Assembly (NCBI RefSeq): GCF_004331035.1
Contig: NZ_SJNT01000005.1
Span: forward strand, 248,001-312,000
Length of the DNA: 64,000 nucleotides
DNA from: Acinetobacter sp. ANC 4910
Lineage (GTDB): Bacteria > Pseudomonadota > Gammaproteobacteria > Pseudomonadales > Moraxellaceae
Direction of reading: 5' to 3'
The position numbers and the translations under genes were made by a program. Below the pieces are notes generated by a model. It was not told the origin of the DNA. It ran no database searches and was given only the letters and a program-made list of their open reading frames with translations. Positions 1 to 9,019 of this stretch are shown piece by piece. How positions within the stretch are numbered: position 1 is the first letter of the stretch; each line of letters opens with the position of its first letter.

Positions 1-904
1 TTTTGACAATCCGTTTAATCGCTCCGCCTTTACCTGCGGCATCCATCCCTTCTAAGGCAATAATCACATTGCGTTCTCCAAAACGTAATGCATCTGCCAC
101 TTTACGGGTCAACTTATCAAGCTCTAGCTTATATTCATTCTTATCAATTTTTTCCACAGGCGGCTGTTGTAGCACTGCAGGAATATCAGCCTGCTTCCAT
201 TTATGCTGTGCCGATTTCACATGCTCTGGGCAATGTTCTAAGGCTCTTAAAACATGTTTGGCAAATTGTTGATCACGTGATTTTTCATCTTCACAATCAA
301 TAATGATCCAATCTTCGGTAAAGCGTTGTCGTAATTTTTGTAAGCGGTCATATTGTTTTTTATTGCGCCAGTTTAAACCATGTAATTTATGCCAGTGCAA
401 CTCACTGGCATCCATATTATCCAAACGCTTTTGCAAAGACTTCCAAGACAAATCAAACCAGATTTTAATCACATCCACATGGTTGTTTTTTAGGTCTTGT
501 TCATAGGCACGCATATTGTCGACATATTCATCATAGAGCGTTTCATCTAAGGGCTGTGACACATGCAAAGCCGTTGTGAGTAAATCTCCGTACCAATTCC
601 CAAACATCACGGCAATTTGCCCTTCGGCAGGAATAAAGCGTGCATAAGGCTGCCAAAATGGCTGTATATTGTTAAACAGGACAGGGGCATCTGCTTTCAC
701 CCGCAAATAACGCGGATCCATCCATTCGCGGAGTTGTTTTACCGCCTCACCTTTACCCGCCAGTTCAATACCGCTCACCAACACCAAAACACTTTTGGCA
801 TTCGGCTGATCTTGGGTATCTTTTAATGCATATTGTGCATCGATTAAATCAAGCGACAACTGATCTTCATCAGCCAAGGCTGGTTCTGATTGTTCTTTTA
901 CCAT
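1..904 (-). CDS. pap: Polyphosphate:AMP phosphotransferase (two-domain PPK2), 3' part cut off by window edge
   Basis: The reverse strand reads an open frame from ATG at 904, preceded by an AGGGCGG ribosome site, running off the window start. The first PPK2 domain carries a P-loop-like SGIELAGKGEAV followed by REWMDPRY; after about 210 residues a second copy begins with ALEGMDAAGKGGA. Tandem PPK2 domains (class II PPK2) define the enzyme that phosphorylates AMP to ADP using polyphosphate, as described for the PAP of Acinetobacter johnsonii; the C-terminal domain is the active one in the characterised enzymes. About 301 codons are visible of a protein normally near 475 residues. It is cytoplasmic and links polyphosphate stores to the nucleotide pool together with adenylate kinase. 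It diverges from the gene that starts at 1115. Confidence 0.9.
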   Translation of the reverse strand, partial: MVKEQSEPALADEDQLSLDLIDAQYALKDTQDQPNAKSVLVLVSGIELAGKGEAVKQLREWMDPRYLRVKADAPVLFNNIQPFWQPYARFIPAEGQIAVMFGNWYGDLLTTALHVSQPLDETLYDEYVDNMRAYEQDLKNNHVDVIKIWFDLSWKSLQKRLDNMDASELHWHKLHGLNWRNKKQYDRLQKLRQRFTEDWIIIDCEDEKSRDQQFAKHVLRALEHCPEHVKSAQHKWKQADIPAVLQQPPVEKIDKNEYKLELDKLTRKVADALRFGERNVIIALEGMDAAGKGGAIKRIVK

Positions 905-1114
905 AAGTTTCCGCCCTAAATTTCAAATTATTTTTGCAATTTTTTAAGCCATCATTTTGTTTCAGTATAAAACAAGCGGAATAGGCATTTTGACAGATCT
1001 TTGTATAATTTCATGACAAATTGGCTGATTTTCATGCCATATTCGATCATTTTGTCATAGCGAGAACGTGCAACAAGCTCTAAGATTTGCACATGTTTCA
1101 AATCGAGATAGCAC

Positions 1115-1819
1115 ATGTCTAAACTTGCGGTACTAGATGAATTACTAGAACAGTACTATCAATTGCAATATCACAATAATGCTGAGCTATTTCAACGTCT
1201 GCAAGATGTGCAAATGTGGCAAAAACATCGCATGCAACGCACCCATCAACAGCACTTCGCGGTAAAAAACAACCAATTGATGGCGCAGTACTTTTTGAAC
1301 CGTTTATATGGTGGCCCCGACTTTGATGCTTTGGCCAAACAAATTGCACGCATGATGAAATATGTGCATAAAGCAGAGAAACTCATTCCAGACAATGCGA
1401 TTAAAACAGGGACTGCAGGTGTTGAATTGGCCATTCTTGCCGTACAGTTGGATGAGCATGTCGCACTACAACTGTTAGAAGACTATGCTCCGAATACCCC
1501 CCTCACAGACGAAATGATGCGCCTGAGTTATTTAAAACTGGATCAAGGCCAATCGCGTTTACATCAACTGGAACTGCTCGATCAACTGGGTGCCAGCCTC
1601 GACAAATATATGCGCTCATTTATGGTCTATACTGCGTTTAAAATGTGTAAAGGCGTGGCTTACAAACACCATTTCGATGTGATGTATGAGTTTATGCAGG
1701 ACGGTTTTTTGGCGATGAAGCCATTAAAATCGGCGGAGCAGTTTGTCAAAGATTTTACCGCCATCGAGCGTCAAATTATTGGCAAAGTGCATGCCGGCGA
1801 TCTGCATCCCTTTCAGTAA
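1115..1819 (+). CDS. FFLEELY-motif family protein, function unknown
   Basis: A 234-residue soluble protein with no signal peptide or membrane segment. The region AQYFLNRLYGGPDF (about residues 55-69) matches the conserved Y/F-F-L-x-x-L-Y-G block that gives the FFLEELY family its name, a family seen mostly in Acinetobacter and relatives. The rest is predicted to be mainly helical. No catalytic motif is evident and no role is established. It stands alone between pap (divergent) and the ubi genes. Another ATG lies about 21 bases upstream, but the chosen start fits MSKLAVLDELLEQYY best. Family assignment rests on the motif only. Confidence 0.75.
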   Translation: MSKLAVLDELLEQYYQLQYHNNAELFQRLQDVQMWQKHRMQRTHQQHFAVKNNQLMAQYFLNRLYGGPDFDALAKQIARMMKYVHKAEKLIPDNAIKTGTAGVELAILAVQLDEHVALQLLEDYAPNTPLTDEMMRLSYLKLDQGQSRLHQLELLDQLGASLDKYMRSFMVYTAFKMCKGVAYKHHFDVMYEFMQDGFLAMKPLKSAEQFVKDFTAIERQIIGKVHAGDLHPFQ

Positions 1820-1985
1820 AAGCACATCCACAGCAGGATAAACTCTTGAGCGAATCTATAGCCTAAAGTTTTTTTCTGTATATTATTCATAACAATTGCA
1901 TGATGATTGCTGCACATCGGCCAAGAATCTGTCATCATGCTTGCACTGCAACATTAACCCTATTTTTATGTTAGGAGTGACTTGA

Positions 1986-2930
1986 ATGTCTAATGAAAAT
2001 CAAACGCCTACCCCTACTTCTGAGTCGGCTCAACAAACAGACAAAGTCAGCCCCTTCCTAAACAGCCCACTCCCTGAAGGTATCCCTCAAGGACAGCAAC
2101 AATCATTACAACAACAATTAACCGATACACCTGTTAGCGGCACAGTACCAAAATACAATCTGCCACGCGGTGCCAACACAGGTAACGTCGGTGCAACCAC
2201 ACACTTCGGTTATCAAACTGTCAGCAGTGAAGATAAAGCACAAAAAGTTGCGGAAGTATTCCATTCGGTTGCCAGCAAATACGACATCATGAATGACCTA
2301 ATGTCATTTGGTATTCACCGCTTATGGAAGCGTTTTGCCATTAACATGTCAGGTGTACGTCGTGGTCAACACGTGTTAGACATTGCTGGTGGTACTGGTG
2401 ACTTGGCTAAAGTGTTTAGCCGCGAAGTTGGACCTACGGGTCATGTGGTCTTGTCAGATATTAACGAATCAATGTTAAACGTCGGTCGTGACCGTCTGAT
2501 TGATGCAGGCTGTACCAATGTCGACTTCGTCTTGGCGAATGCGGAAACACTAGAACCTTTTGCCGATAACAGCTTTGACCTACTCACCATCAGCTTTGGT
2601 TTACGTAACGTGACCGATAAAGACGCGGCACTGGCAGCGATGTATCGTGTGTTAAAACCAGGTGGTCGCTTATTGATTTTAGAATTCTCTAAACCTGTAT
2701 TTGAACCGTTCTCGAAACTTTACGACTTATATTCGTTCACTGCGCTACCAATCATGGGCAAAATTATTGCCAATGATGCTGAAAGTTATAAATATTTAGC
2801 TGAATCCATCCGTATGCACCCAGACCAACGTACCCTAAAAGGCATGATGGAACAGGCAGGCTTCCAGAACTGTGACTACCATAACCTAACAGGTGGTATC
2901 GTCGCGGTACACCGTGGTTTCAAACTCTAA
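1986..2930 (+). CDS. ubiE: Demethylubiquinone/demethylmenaquinone C-methyltransferase UbiE
   Basis: SAM-dependent methyltransferase that adds the C-methyl group in ubiquinone (and menaquinone) synthesis. The catalytic part starts near residue 73 ([16 protein letters not shown]); the SAM-binding motif I is [10 protein letters not shown] at residues 130-139, followed by the UbiE signature region [12 protein letters not shown] and [11 protein letters not shown]. At 314 residues it exceeds the E. coli enzyme (251 aa) because of a Gln/Pro/Ser/Thr-rich N-terminal extension of about 70 residues that looks disordered. The start at 1986 has a good TAGGAG ribosome site; an internal start would discard the extension. 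It is first in a ubiE-ubiJ-ubiB cluster with short spacers (23 and 18 bases). Confidence 0.96.
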   Translation: MSNENQTPTPTSESAQQTDKVSPFLNSPLPEGIPQGQQQSLQQQLTDTPVSGTVPKYNLPRGANTGNVGATTHFGYQTVSSEDKAQKVAEVFHSVASKYDIMNDLMSFGIHRLWKRFAINMSGVRRGQHVLDIAGGTGDLAKVFSREVGPTGHVVLSDINESMLNVGRDRLIDAGCTNVDFVLANAETLEPFADNSFDLLTISFGLRNVTDKDAALAAMYRVLKPGGRLLILEFSKPVFEPFSKLYDLYSFTALPIMGKIIANDAESYKYLAESIRMHPDQRTLKGMMEQAGFQNCDYHNLTGGIVAVHRGFKL

Positions 2931-2953
2931 ACGGACTGGGTGAAGGTTAAGCT

Positions 2954-3622
2954 ATGTGGTCGATTCTGGCACTCGGTGCAGTTGAACGCTTGATTCACCA
3001 TGTGATTGATCTAGATGCCATCACGCGTATTCAGCTCAATCAACTGCAAGGCAAAATGTTGCGTGTGGTACTCGACTCCCCGCAACTCTCGGTCGATGTA
3101 TTCTTTGATCAAGACAAAGTTCGTCTTGAACCGACTGTCACAGGTCAGGCTGAGCGTCCGTCCATTTTTGAACAACGCCCGTTTGATCCGCAACAAACCA
3201 CGACAGCAGCCACTGCAACCTTGCAGGTTAAAAATGTGGTGGAACTGCTAAAATTATTTTTGGCTGAAGATGTGGGTACCATTCCAGTACAGGGCGATTA
3301 CCATTTATTGCAAGATATCCAAAGAATTATGCAGCAGGCTGAACCTGATTTAGCAGTGCATCTTAGTCCTTGGGTTGGCCCTGCCTTGGCACATGAACTG
3401 GGTAAAATTCAACTTGCACCCAAGCATCTCAAGCGCTCTTTGCAGAGCCATTTATTCTTTGCAGAAGATGCACTCAAAGAAGATTCAGGCTTGTTTGCTG
3501 CACGTTGGCAAATGAATGACTTGCAACAAGATACACGGGTTCTCAATCAAAATATTGACCGTACAGAAGCCAAAATCCAACAACTGCAACGTCAAATCGA
3601 TGCACTTTCAGACTCTCTTTAA
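2954..3622 (+). CDS. ubiJ: Ubiquinone biosynthesis accessory factor UbiJ (SCP2 domain)
   Basis: A 222-residue protein between ubiE and ubiB, the conserved position of ubiJ (yigP). The N-terminal half resembles an SCP2 sterol-carrier fold, thought to hold hydrophobic ubiquinone intermediates for the soluble Ubi complex; the C-terminal 35 residues (DTRVLNQNIDRTEAKIQQLQ) form a coiled coil as in other UbiJ proteins. Sequence identity in this family is low, so the call leans on length, coiled-coil tail and gene order. It starts 23 bases after ubiE and is probably co-transcribed with it. Confidence 0.88.
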   Translation: MWSILALGAVERLIHHVIDLDAITRIQLNQLQGKMLRVVLDSPQLSVDVFFDQDKVRLEPTVTGQAERPSIFEQRPFDPQQTTTAATATLQVKNVVELLKLFLAEDVGTIPVQGDYHLLQDIQRIMQQAEPDLAVHLSPWVGPALAHELGKIQLAPKHLKRSLQSHLFFAEDALKEDSGLFAARWQMNDLQQDTRVLNQNIDRTEAKIQQLQRQIDALSDSL

Positions 3623-3640
3623 ATTTAGGTAATACACTTT

Positions 3641-5260
3641 ATGATTCCGCACGTTTCACGTTTACTCGAACTTTGGCGCATTGCTGCGCACTATAGACTC
3701 GACACGTTGTTTCCTGCGGAAGAATTACCCGAAAAAGCACGTCATGCCTTAGCTTTTATTCGTATGCACCCTGCGGCATGGTCGAGTAAAGAACGTAAAA
3801 ATCCACTTAAACTGAAGCAAGCCCTCGAAGACATGGGACCTTTGGCCATTAAGCTCGGACAATTGCTTTCCACTCGCCGTGACTTGATTCCACCTGAAGT
3901 TTTGGCACAGTTGGTGTTATTGCAAGATCGCGTGAAACCGTTCAGCACCGATGTAGCGAAAACACGCATTCAGCAATCACTCAAAGCCGATCTTGCGACT
4001 TTATTCAGTCGTTTTGATGAACAGCCGCTTGCCGCTGCTTCGATTGCCCAAGTCCATACTGCCGCTCTGCATGATGGTCGCGAGGTCGTAGTAAAAGTCA
4101 CCCGCCCCGATATCCGTAGCCAAATTCTACAAGATTTTGAAATTCTGGAATGGCTCGGTGCGACTTTAGAAAAACGCCTAGAAGCTGCACGTGCATTACA
4201 TTTATCTGAAATTATTCAGGATTATCGTCAAATTATCCTGAACGAACTGGATTTAACCCTAGAAGCGGATAATACGCGTCGTATGCGTCATTACTTTACC
4301 GGTTCAAGCATGATGTATGTGCCTGAAGTCTATATGGACAGTAAAGAAGTGATGGTGGCGGAACGTATTACGGGCGTGCCGATTTCTGACACGGCAACTT
4401 TTGACCGCATGGGCATGAATCGTAAAGATTTGTCAGAGAAAGGTTTAACCATCTTCTTCACCCAAGTGTTCCGCGACAACTTTTTCCATGCGGATATGCA
4501 TCCAGGCAACGTGTTTGTCGAGACCATTAATCCAAGCAATCCACGCTTTATTGCACTGGACTGTGCGATTATGGGCGAGCTGTCCAAGCACGATCAAATG
4601 ACCGTTGCGCGCATGTTACTGGCGGTCATGAACAGTGACTTCATGCAACTGATTCAGATTGTGCACCAAGCAGGCTGGATTCCACCGGGTACTGACCAAG
4701 ATGCCTTGGCGCGTGAAATGCGCCGCACGGTCGGACCTATGGTCTCGAAACCAATGCATGAATTGGACTTTGCCGGTATTCTGATTCAAGTCATGGATAT
4801 TGCTCGTCGTTTCCATTTGGAAATTCCACCGCAATTGATGTTACTGCTGAAAACATTGGTCCACGTGGAAGGCTTAGGCACCGACCTGTATCCAGAATTA
4901 GACATTTGGAGCTTGGCAAAACCAATCCTCACCGATTGGATCAAAGCCCAAATGAATCCGCAAAAAAATCTGAAAGAACTCGGACAGAAAATCCCTGATT
5001 TACTGTTAGGTGCACAAGATTTTCCAACCCTGTTGGTCGATAGCTTAAATGGCTTAAAAAATCAGTCGGCTTGGAATGCGAAGCAACTAAATGAACTGCA
5101 AAGCCTGCGTCTACAGATGGAACATCAACAAAAACGCAGTTGGATTTTCGGCAGCTTGATGGCAATTTTCCTCTCCATTGCAATTATTGCGCCGTGGTAT
5201 ATCTCGATTGTCTTAATTGTCTGTGCCAGCCTCTTGTCTGTTTGGCGTCTGTTTAAATAA
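3641..5260 (+). CDS. ubiB: Ubiquinone biosynthesis regulatory ATPase/kinase-like protein UbiB
   Basis: A 539-residue member of the ABC1/ADCK atypical kinase family required for ubiquinone synthesis. Visible family marks are the KxGQ motif (AIKLGQLLSTRRDLIPPE, KLGQ at residues 71-74), the Ala-rich nucleotide-binding loop AAASIAQVHTA, the catalytic-loop equivalent HADMHPGNVF and the metal-binding segment LDCAIMGEL. The last about 45 residues contain two hydrophobic segments (SLMAIFLSIAIIAPWYISIV) that anchor it in the inner membrane. Length agrees with E. coli UbiB (546 aa). It is third in the ubi cluster, 18 bases after ubiJ. Confidence 0.96.
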   Translation: MIPHVSRLLELWRIAAHYRLDTLFPAEELPEKARHALAFIRMHPAAWSSKERKNPLKLKQALEDMGPLAIKLGQLLSTRRDLIPPEVLAQLVLLQDRVKPFSTDVAKTRIQQSLKADLATLFSRFDEQPLAAASIAQVHTAALHDGREVVVKVTRPDIRSQILQDFEILEWLGATLEKRLEAARALHLSEIIQDYRQIILNELDLTLEADNTRRMRHYFTGSSMMYVPEVYMDSKEVMVAERITGVPISDTATFDRMGMNRKDLSEKGLTIFFTQVFRDNFFHADMHPGNVFVETINPSNPRFIALDCAIMGELSKHDQMTVARMLLAVMNSDFMQLIQIVHQAGWIPPGTDQDALAREMRRTVGPMVSKPMHELDFAGILIQVMDIARRFHLEIPPQLMLLLKTLVHVEGLGTDLYPELDIWSLAKPILTDWIKAQMNPQKNLKELGQKIPDLLLGAQDFPTLLVDSLNGLKNQSAWNAKQLNELQSLRLQMEHQQKRSWIFGSLMAIFLSIAIIAPWYISIVLIVCASLLSVWRLFK

Positions 5261-5277
5261 TTTTATCGATAAAACAT

Positions 5278-5307
5278 ACTGTGGATAGCCCAAGAGTTAT
5301 CCACAGT
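5278..5307. repeat. Palindrome made of two facing DnaA-box-like sequences downstream of ubiB
   Basis: Perfect 10-bp arms ACTGTGGATA (5278-5287) and TATCCACAGT (5298-5307) with a 10-nt loop. The right arm includes TTATCCACA (5297-5305), the consensus DnaA 9-mer; the left arm is an 8/9 match in the opposite orientation. T-rich sequence follows, so the hairpin could also act as a ubiB terminator. The same motif arrangement recurs at 59265-59292. Confidence 0.7.
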
Positions 5308-5430
5308 TTTGTGTGTTTTTAACTCACGCTTCTAAAGTGACTACCAAGTCACCTAAAGTTTTTCCCCGCCATTGAGCCCGTAGGCAGAACTTTTAAACTA
5401 AGTGCACATTTGTATATTTATAATTGCACC

Positions 5431-6513
5431 ATGATTCAAATTCTTGAAAAGCGCTCTCCCGCCTTGAACATTCGTGCTGGTCATCTGGCGCGCCAACTCA
5501 TCCAACAAGAAGGCTTACATGCCAAACAAGTCGATATTTTGCCTGGTGCGGCAGGTGGTCCCAAAGGCATTGGTTTGACTGGGCTTGATCAGGCGATTTT
5601 TGGCAGTTTCTTACCACAAGCTCCACAACGCCGCTTTTTAGTCGGTTCTTCAGTTGGTGCATGGCGTTTTGCAGGAATTTTGGCGCAAGGTGAAAAGCTT
5701 GGGCCTGAAAAACTGGCAGAGCTCTATATTGATTTGCCTTTTCATCACAAAATGAAAATTGCCGATATCGAAAAAATTTCACGCGAGATGTTGGCTGGAA
5801 TTTTAAATCAGCAAACGCAAAAATTGGTCGATCATCCCAATTATCACCTCACCATTATTGCCGCAAAAGCCGAACACCTCTTCCAAAGTGATCAACGATT
5901 GGCACTGTATGGCTCTTTGCTGGGTATTGTGGGCAGCAATGCGATTGCACGTCAGCATTTAAATCTTTTTATGCAACGGGTCATCTGCCAACCGAAAAAT
6001 TTCCCGCAATTTAAAATCAAAGACGACAGTTTTAAAACCCACTATCTGAACTTCAACCCTGACAATGTTGCAGACTGGCTCATGGCATCAGGCTCAATTC
6101 CCGGTGTTACGCCTGCGGTAAAAAATATCAGTGACGCACCGCAAGGTGCTTATCGCGATGGGGGTTTGATTGACTATCACATCGATTTACCCTTTGAAAG
6201 CCAAGGCATTGTGCTCTATCCGCATTTCAGCGACAGCATTACTCCAGGTTGGTTCGACAAGATGTTTAAATCGCGTAAAGCCAATCCAACTCATCAAGCA
6301 CGTACCCTGCTGATTTCTCCTTCACAGGAATATCTGGCACGCTTACCACTGGGACGTTTACCCGATCGTAAAGATTTCACCCTCAAAGGCATGGCGCCAC
6401 AACGTCGTATCCAACTCTGGAAACAATGTGTGGCTGAAAGCCAACGTTTGGGCGATGAGTTCTTGGAGCTGGTCGAAAAGCAGCGCTTTGCTGAGGTGAT
6501 GCAAGAGCTTTAA
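5431..6513 (+). CDS. Patatin-like phospholipase family protein
   Basis: A 360-residue putative serine lipid hydrolase. It shows the patatin hallmarks: oxyanion loop GAAGGPKGIG (residues 39-48), nucleophile elbow GSSVG (72-76, Ser74) and the catalytic-dyad Asp in YRDGGLIDYH (Asp243). There is no obvious signal peptide, so it is probably cytoplasmic or peripheral. The frame is open upstream to a TTG at 5410, but the ATG at 5431 gives the natural N-terminus MIQILEKRS. It is flanked by intergenic gaps of about 170 bases on both sides and is probably a single-gene unit. Substrate is unknown. Confidence 0.85.
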   Translation: MIQILEKRSPALNIRAGHLARQLIQQEGLHAKQVDILPGAAGGPKGIGLTGLDQAIFGSFLPQAPQRRFLVGSSVGAWRFAGILAQGEKLGPEKLAELYIDLPFHHKMKIADIEKISREMLAGILNQQTQKLVDHPNYHLTIIAAKAEHLFQSDQRLALYGSLLGIVGSNAIARQHLNLFMQRVICQPKNFPQFKIKDDSFKTHYLNFNPDNVADWLMASGSIPGVTPAVKNISDAPQGAYRDGGLIDYHIDLPFESQGIVLYPHFSDSITPGWFDKMFKSRKANPTHQARTLLISPSQEYLARLPLGRLPDRKDFTLKGMAPQRRIQLWKQCVAESQRLGDEFLELVEKQRFAEVMQEL

Positions 6514-6689
6514 TCAGTTTACGATGCAGCATGAACCCAGCTTCCAAGTTCATGTTGCTGCACATCCGTTGACTAAATTGCTGAAAGATAATTCACACAA
6601 ATCCAGCCTGATCACCTACACTATAGCCTGATGTTTTTCGCATCAACTTGAATATTCTTTTCGATTAACTGATTTTTGGTGAAGTCCCT

Positions 6690-7475
6690 ATGAACAACGT
6701 GCGCTGGCTCGATGAAGTAAAATTTAACGAACAAGGTTTAGTCCCTGCCATTGCACAGCATCATCAAACAGGACGTGTGTTAATGGTTGCATGGATGAAC
6801 CGCGAAGCCTTGGCTCTCACTGCTGAAAAGAATCAGGCCGTTTATTTTTCCCGTTCACGCAACAAGTTGTGGCACAAAGGTGAAGAATCGGGACATTTTC
6901 AAACCGTGCATGAAATTCGCCTTGATTGCGATGCCGATGTGATCATTCTACAAATTGAACAACACGGCGGTATTGCCTGCCATACGGGTCGTGAATCATG
7001 TTTCTATCGTAAACTCACCCCGCAAGGCTGGCAAATTGTCGATGCACAACTGAAAGATCCGAGCCAGATTTATGCGGCTGAAAAATCTAGCAATCCACAT
7101 ACTATTGCCATGAATGCGTCTAATGCACAATCAGAGCAAGTCGAAGTGCTGTCTTACCTCGGTCAAATGATGACTGAACGTAAAGGTGCAGATCCAGACT
7201 CGTCTTATGTGGCAAAGCTCTATCACAAAGGTTTGAACAAAATTCTAGAAAAAATCGGTGAAGAAGCCGTTGAAACGATTCTTTCTGCAAAAGAATTTCA
7301 ATTGGCCGTCAATGAAGACAATAAAAATGATTTGATTTATGAAGTGGCGGATTTATGGTTCCATACCATTGTGATGTTGGGTCATTTCGACTTAGATCCA
7401 CAATTGGTGTTGAATGAATTGGCACGTCGCCAAGGCTTATCGGGTTTGGTCGAAAAAGCCAACCGTAACCACTAA
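6690..7475 (+). CDS. hisIE: Bifunctional phosphoribosyl-AMP cyclohydrolase/phosphoribosyl-ATP pyrophosphatase
   Basis: A 261-residue fusion catalysing steps 2 and 3 of histidine synthesis. The N-terminal HisI domain (about 1-130) has [25 protein letters not shown] and the metal-binding [14 protein letters not shown] plus [13 protein letters not shown] linker (about 115-145) leads to the HisE domain with the MazG-like helices [17 protein letters not shown] and [13 protein letters not shown]. Start ATG 6690 gives [19 protein letters not shown]. The other his genes are not nearby. It lies 14 bases before the helicase gene, so read-through into that pair is possible. Confidence 0.95.
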   Translation: MNNVRWLDEVKFNEQGLVPAIAQHHQTGRVLMVAWMNREALALTAEKNQAVYFSRSRNKLWHKGEESGHFQTVHEIRLDCDADVIILQIEQHGGIACHTGRESCFYRKLTPQGWQIVDAQLKDPSQIYAAEKSSNPHTIAMNASNAQSEQVEVLSYLGQMMTERKGADPDSSYVAKLYHKGLNKILEKIGEEAVETILSAKEFQLAVNEDNKNDLIYEVADLWFHTIVMLGHFDLDPQLVLNELARRQGLSGLVEKANRNH

Positions 7476-7489
7476 ATCTCGTTCTTCCT

Positions 7490-8995
7490 GTGTCGAATAT
7501 CAATCAGAAACCGAGCGCAACCTATGAGCAGGCCACTGCCATTGATAACGCGCGTCTGGGGCAATCCTTTAAAGTGATTGCCTATGCGGGCACAGGTAAA
7601 ACCACCACCTTACAAATGATCAGTGATGCCATGCCACAACGACGTGGCATGTATCTAGCCTTTAACAAGGCAATTGCTAGTGAAGCGCAGCAAAAGTTTC
7701 ACTCCAATGTGGATTGCCGCACCTTTCACTCACTGGCATTCCGTAGTGTTTCACGTGGAATCACCGACAAACTGCGTTTGCCCCGTTTAAGTCCGAGCTT
7801 CATTGCCAAAGAGTATCGGCTAGAACCGATTACCTTAAGACGCATGATGGGCGGACGCTATGAAAAATACGTGCTGATGCCGAGTCGACTTGCCAGTTTA
7901 GTGGCAAATGCCGTCAGCTATTTCTGCTCCACCAGTTCGCAGTACCCTGCACCGCGACATCTGCAAGCGCCCAACTGGCTACATCCCGATGATATCGACA
8001 GCTTACAAAAGCATCTTTATCCTGCGGTAGAACGACGTTGGCTAGAGTCAATTGACCAAAATCATCAGGCAGGGATTGGACACGATGTTTATCTGAAACT
8101 GTGGGCACTGTCTGAACCGAATATTCCTGCCGATTACGTGCTATTTGACGAAGCACAAGATGCCGATCCTTTAATGCTGGGGATCTTATTGCGTCAGAAA
8201 AATACGCAAGTGATTTATGTCGGTGATGCACATCAACAGATTTACGCTTGGCGTGGTGCCGTCAATGCCATGCAGCAACTGCCTTTACCTGAATCTCGCC
8301 TCACCACCTCGTTTCGCTTTGGTGAAAGCATTGCTCACAATGCCAATGCCATTTTGGGCGCGCTCAATGAAAAAGTGCCCCTGTTGGGCAATCCGCGACT
8401 CAACTCTCAGGTGGTAAATAAACCGCATACCAAAATGCGAGATGCAATTTTATGCCGAACCAATGCGCGTGCCATGGAACTGTTGCTTTCAGGTTTAGTG
8501 CATGGCGATAAAGTCAGTCTACAAGCCGACCATGTCAAATTAAATCGTTTTGTTGATGCTGCCAGCATGTTGAAACAAGGCAAACGCGTCACCGATGTAC
8601 CTGAACTGGCATGGTTTAACTCATGGCACGATGTGCATGAATACTGTGAAACCAATGAAGGCAGCGACATTAAACCTTTGGTGAAATTGGTGGATGATCA
8701 TGGAACTGACCCGCTTAAACGTGCTTTAGCCAAAATTACCCCGATTGAACAAGCCGACTATATTATTTCCACGGCGCACAAAGCCAAAGGGCTAGAATGG
8801 GATCGCGTACACATTGAAGATGATTACCAATTTAAGCTGACGGAACAAGACCATAAAATTAGTGACGAAGAGTTAAGATTGCTGTATGTCGCCTGTACTC
8901 GTGCTAAAGTAAGTCTAAATATTCACCATATTTACGACTTGATGCAACAACTAAAAAATAGGATGCCTATCTCATTGCGCCATGCAGTAGGCTAG
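7490..8995 (+). CDS. UvrD/Rep superfamily 1 DNA helicase (Fbh1-like)
   Basis: A 501-residue superfamily 1A helicase starting at GTG 7490. Motifs in order: Walker A AYAGTGKTTT (residues 31-40), motif Ia MYLAFNKAIA, motif II DEAQD (220-224), motif III VGDAHQQIYAWRGA (244-257), motif IV LTTSFRFG (271-278), motif V STAHKAKGLEW (427-437) and motif VI LLYVACTRAK (464-473). It is shorter than UvrD/Rep (about 670-720 aa) and closest in layout to Fbh1-like or Gabija GajB-type helicases. It follows hisIE by 14 bases and precedes the ATPase gene by 24 bases, suggesting a functional pair. Likely role: unwinding or displacing DNA in repair or defence; this is inference. Confidence 0.88.
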   Translation: MSNINQKPSATYEQATAIDNARLGQSFKVIAYAGTGKTTTLQMISDAMPQRRGMYLAFNKAIASEAQQKFHSNVDCRTFHSLAFRSVSRGITDKLRLPRLSPSFIAKEYRLEPITLRRMMGGRYEKYVLMPSRLASLVANAVSYFCSTSSQYPAPRHLQAPNWLHPDDIDSLQKHLYPAVERRWLESIDQNHQAGIGHDVYLKLWALSEPNIPADYVLFDEAQDADPLMLGILLRQKNTQVIYVGDAHQQIYAWRGAVNAMQQLPLPESRLTTSFRFGESIAHNANAILGALNEKVPLLGNPRLNSQVVNKPHTKMRDAILCRTNARAMELLLSGLVHGDKVSLQADHVKLNRFVDAASMLKQGKRVTDVPELAWFNSWHDVHEYCETNEGSDIKPLVKLVDDHGTDPLKRALAKITPIEQADYIISTAHKAKGLEWDRVHIEDDYQFKLTEQDHKISDEELRLLYVACTRAKVSLNIHHIYDLMQQLKNRMPISLRHAVG

Positions 8996-9019
8996 CCGTT
9001 GCACGAATGCGGGGCTTAT

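Noticed and set aside
990..1009. TTGACA (990-995) and TATAAT (1004-1009) as a promoter for the FFLEELY gene
   Set aside because: The two hexamers are only 8 bases apart; they cannot form one sigma-70 promoter.
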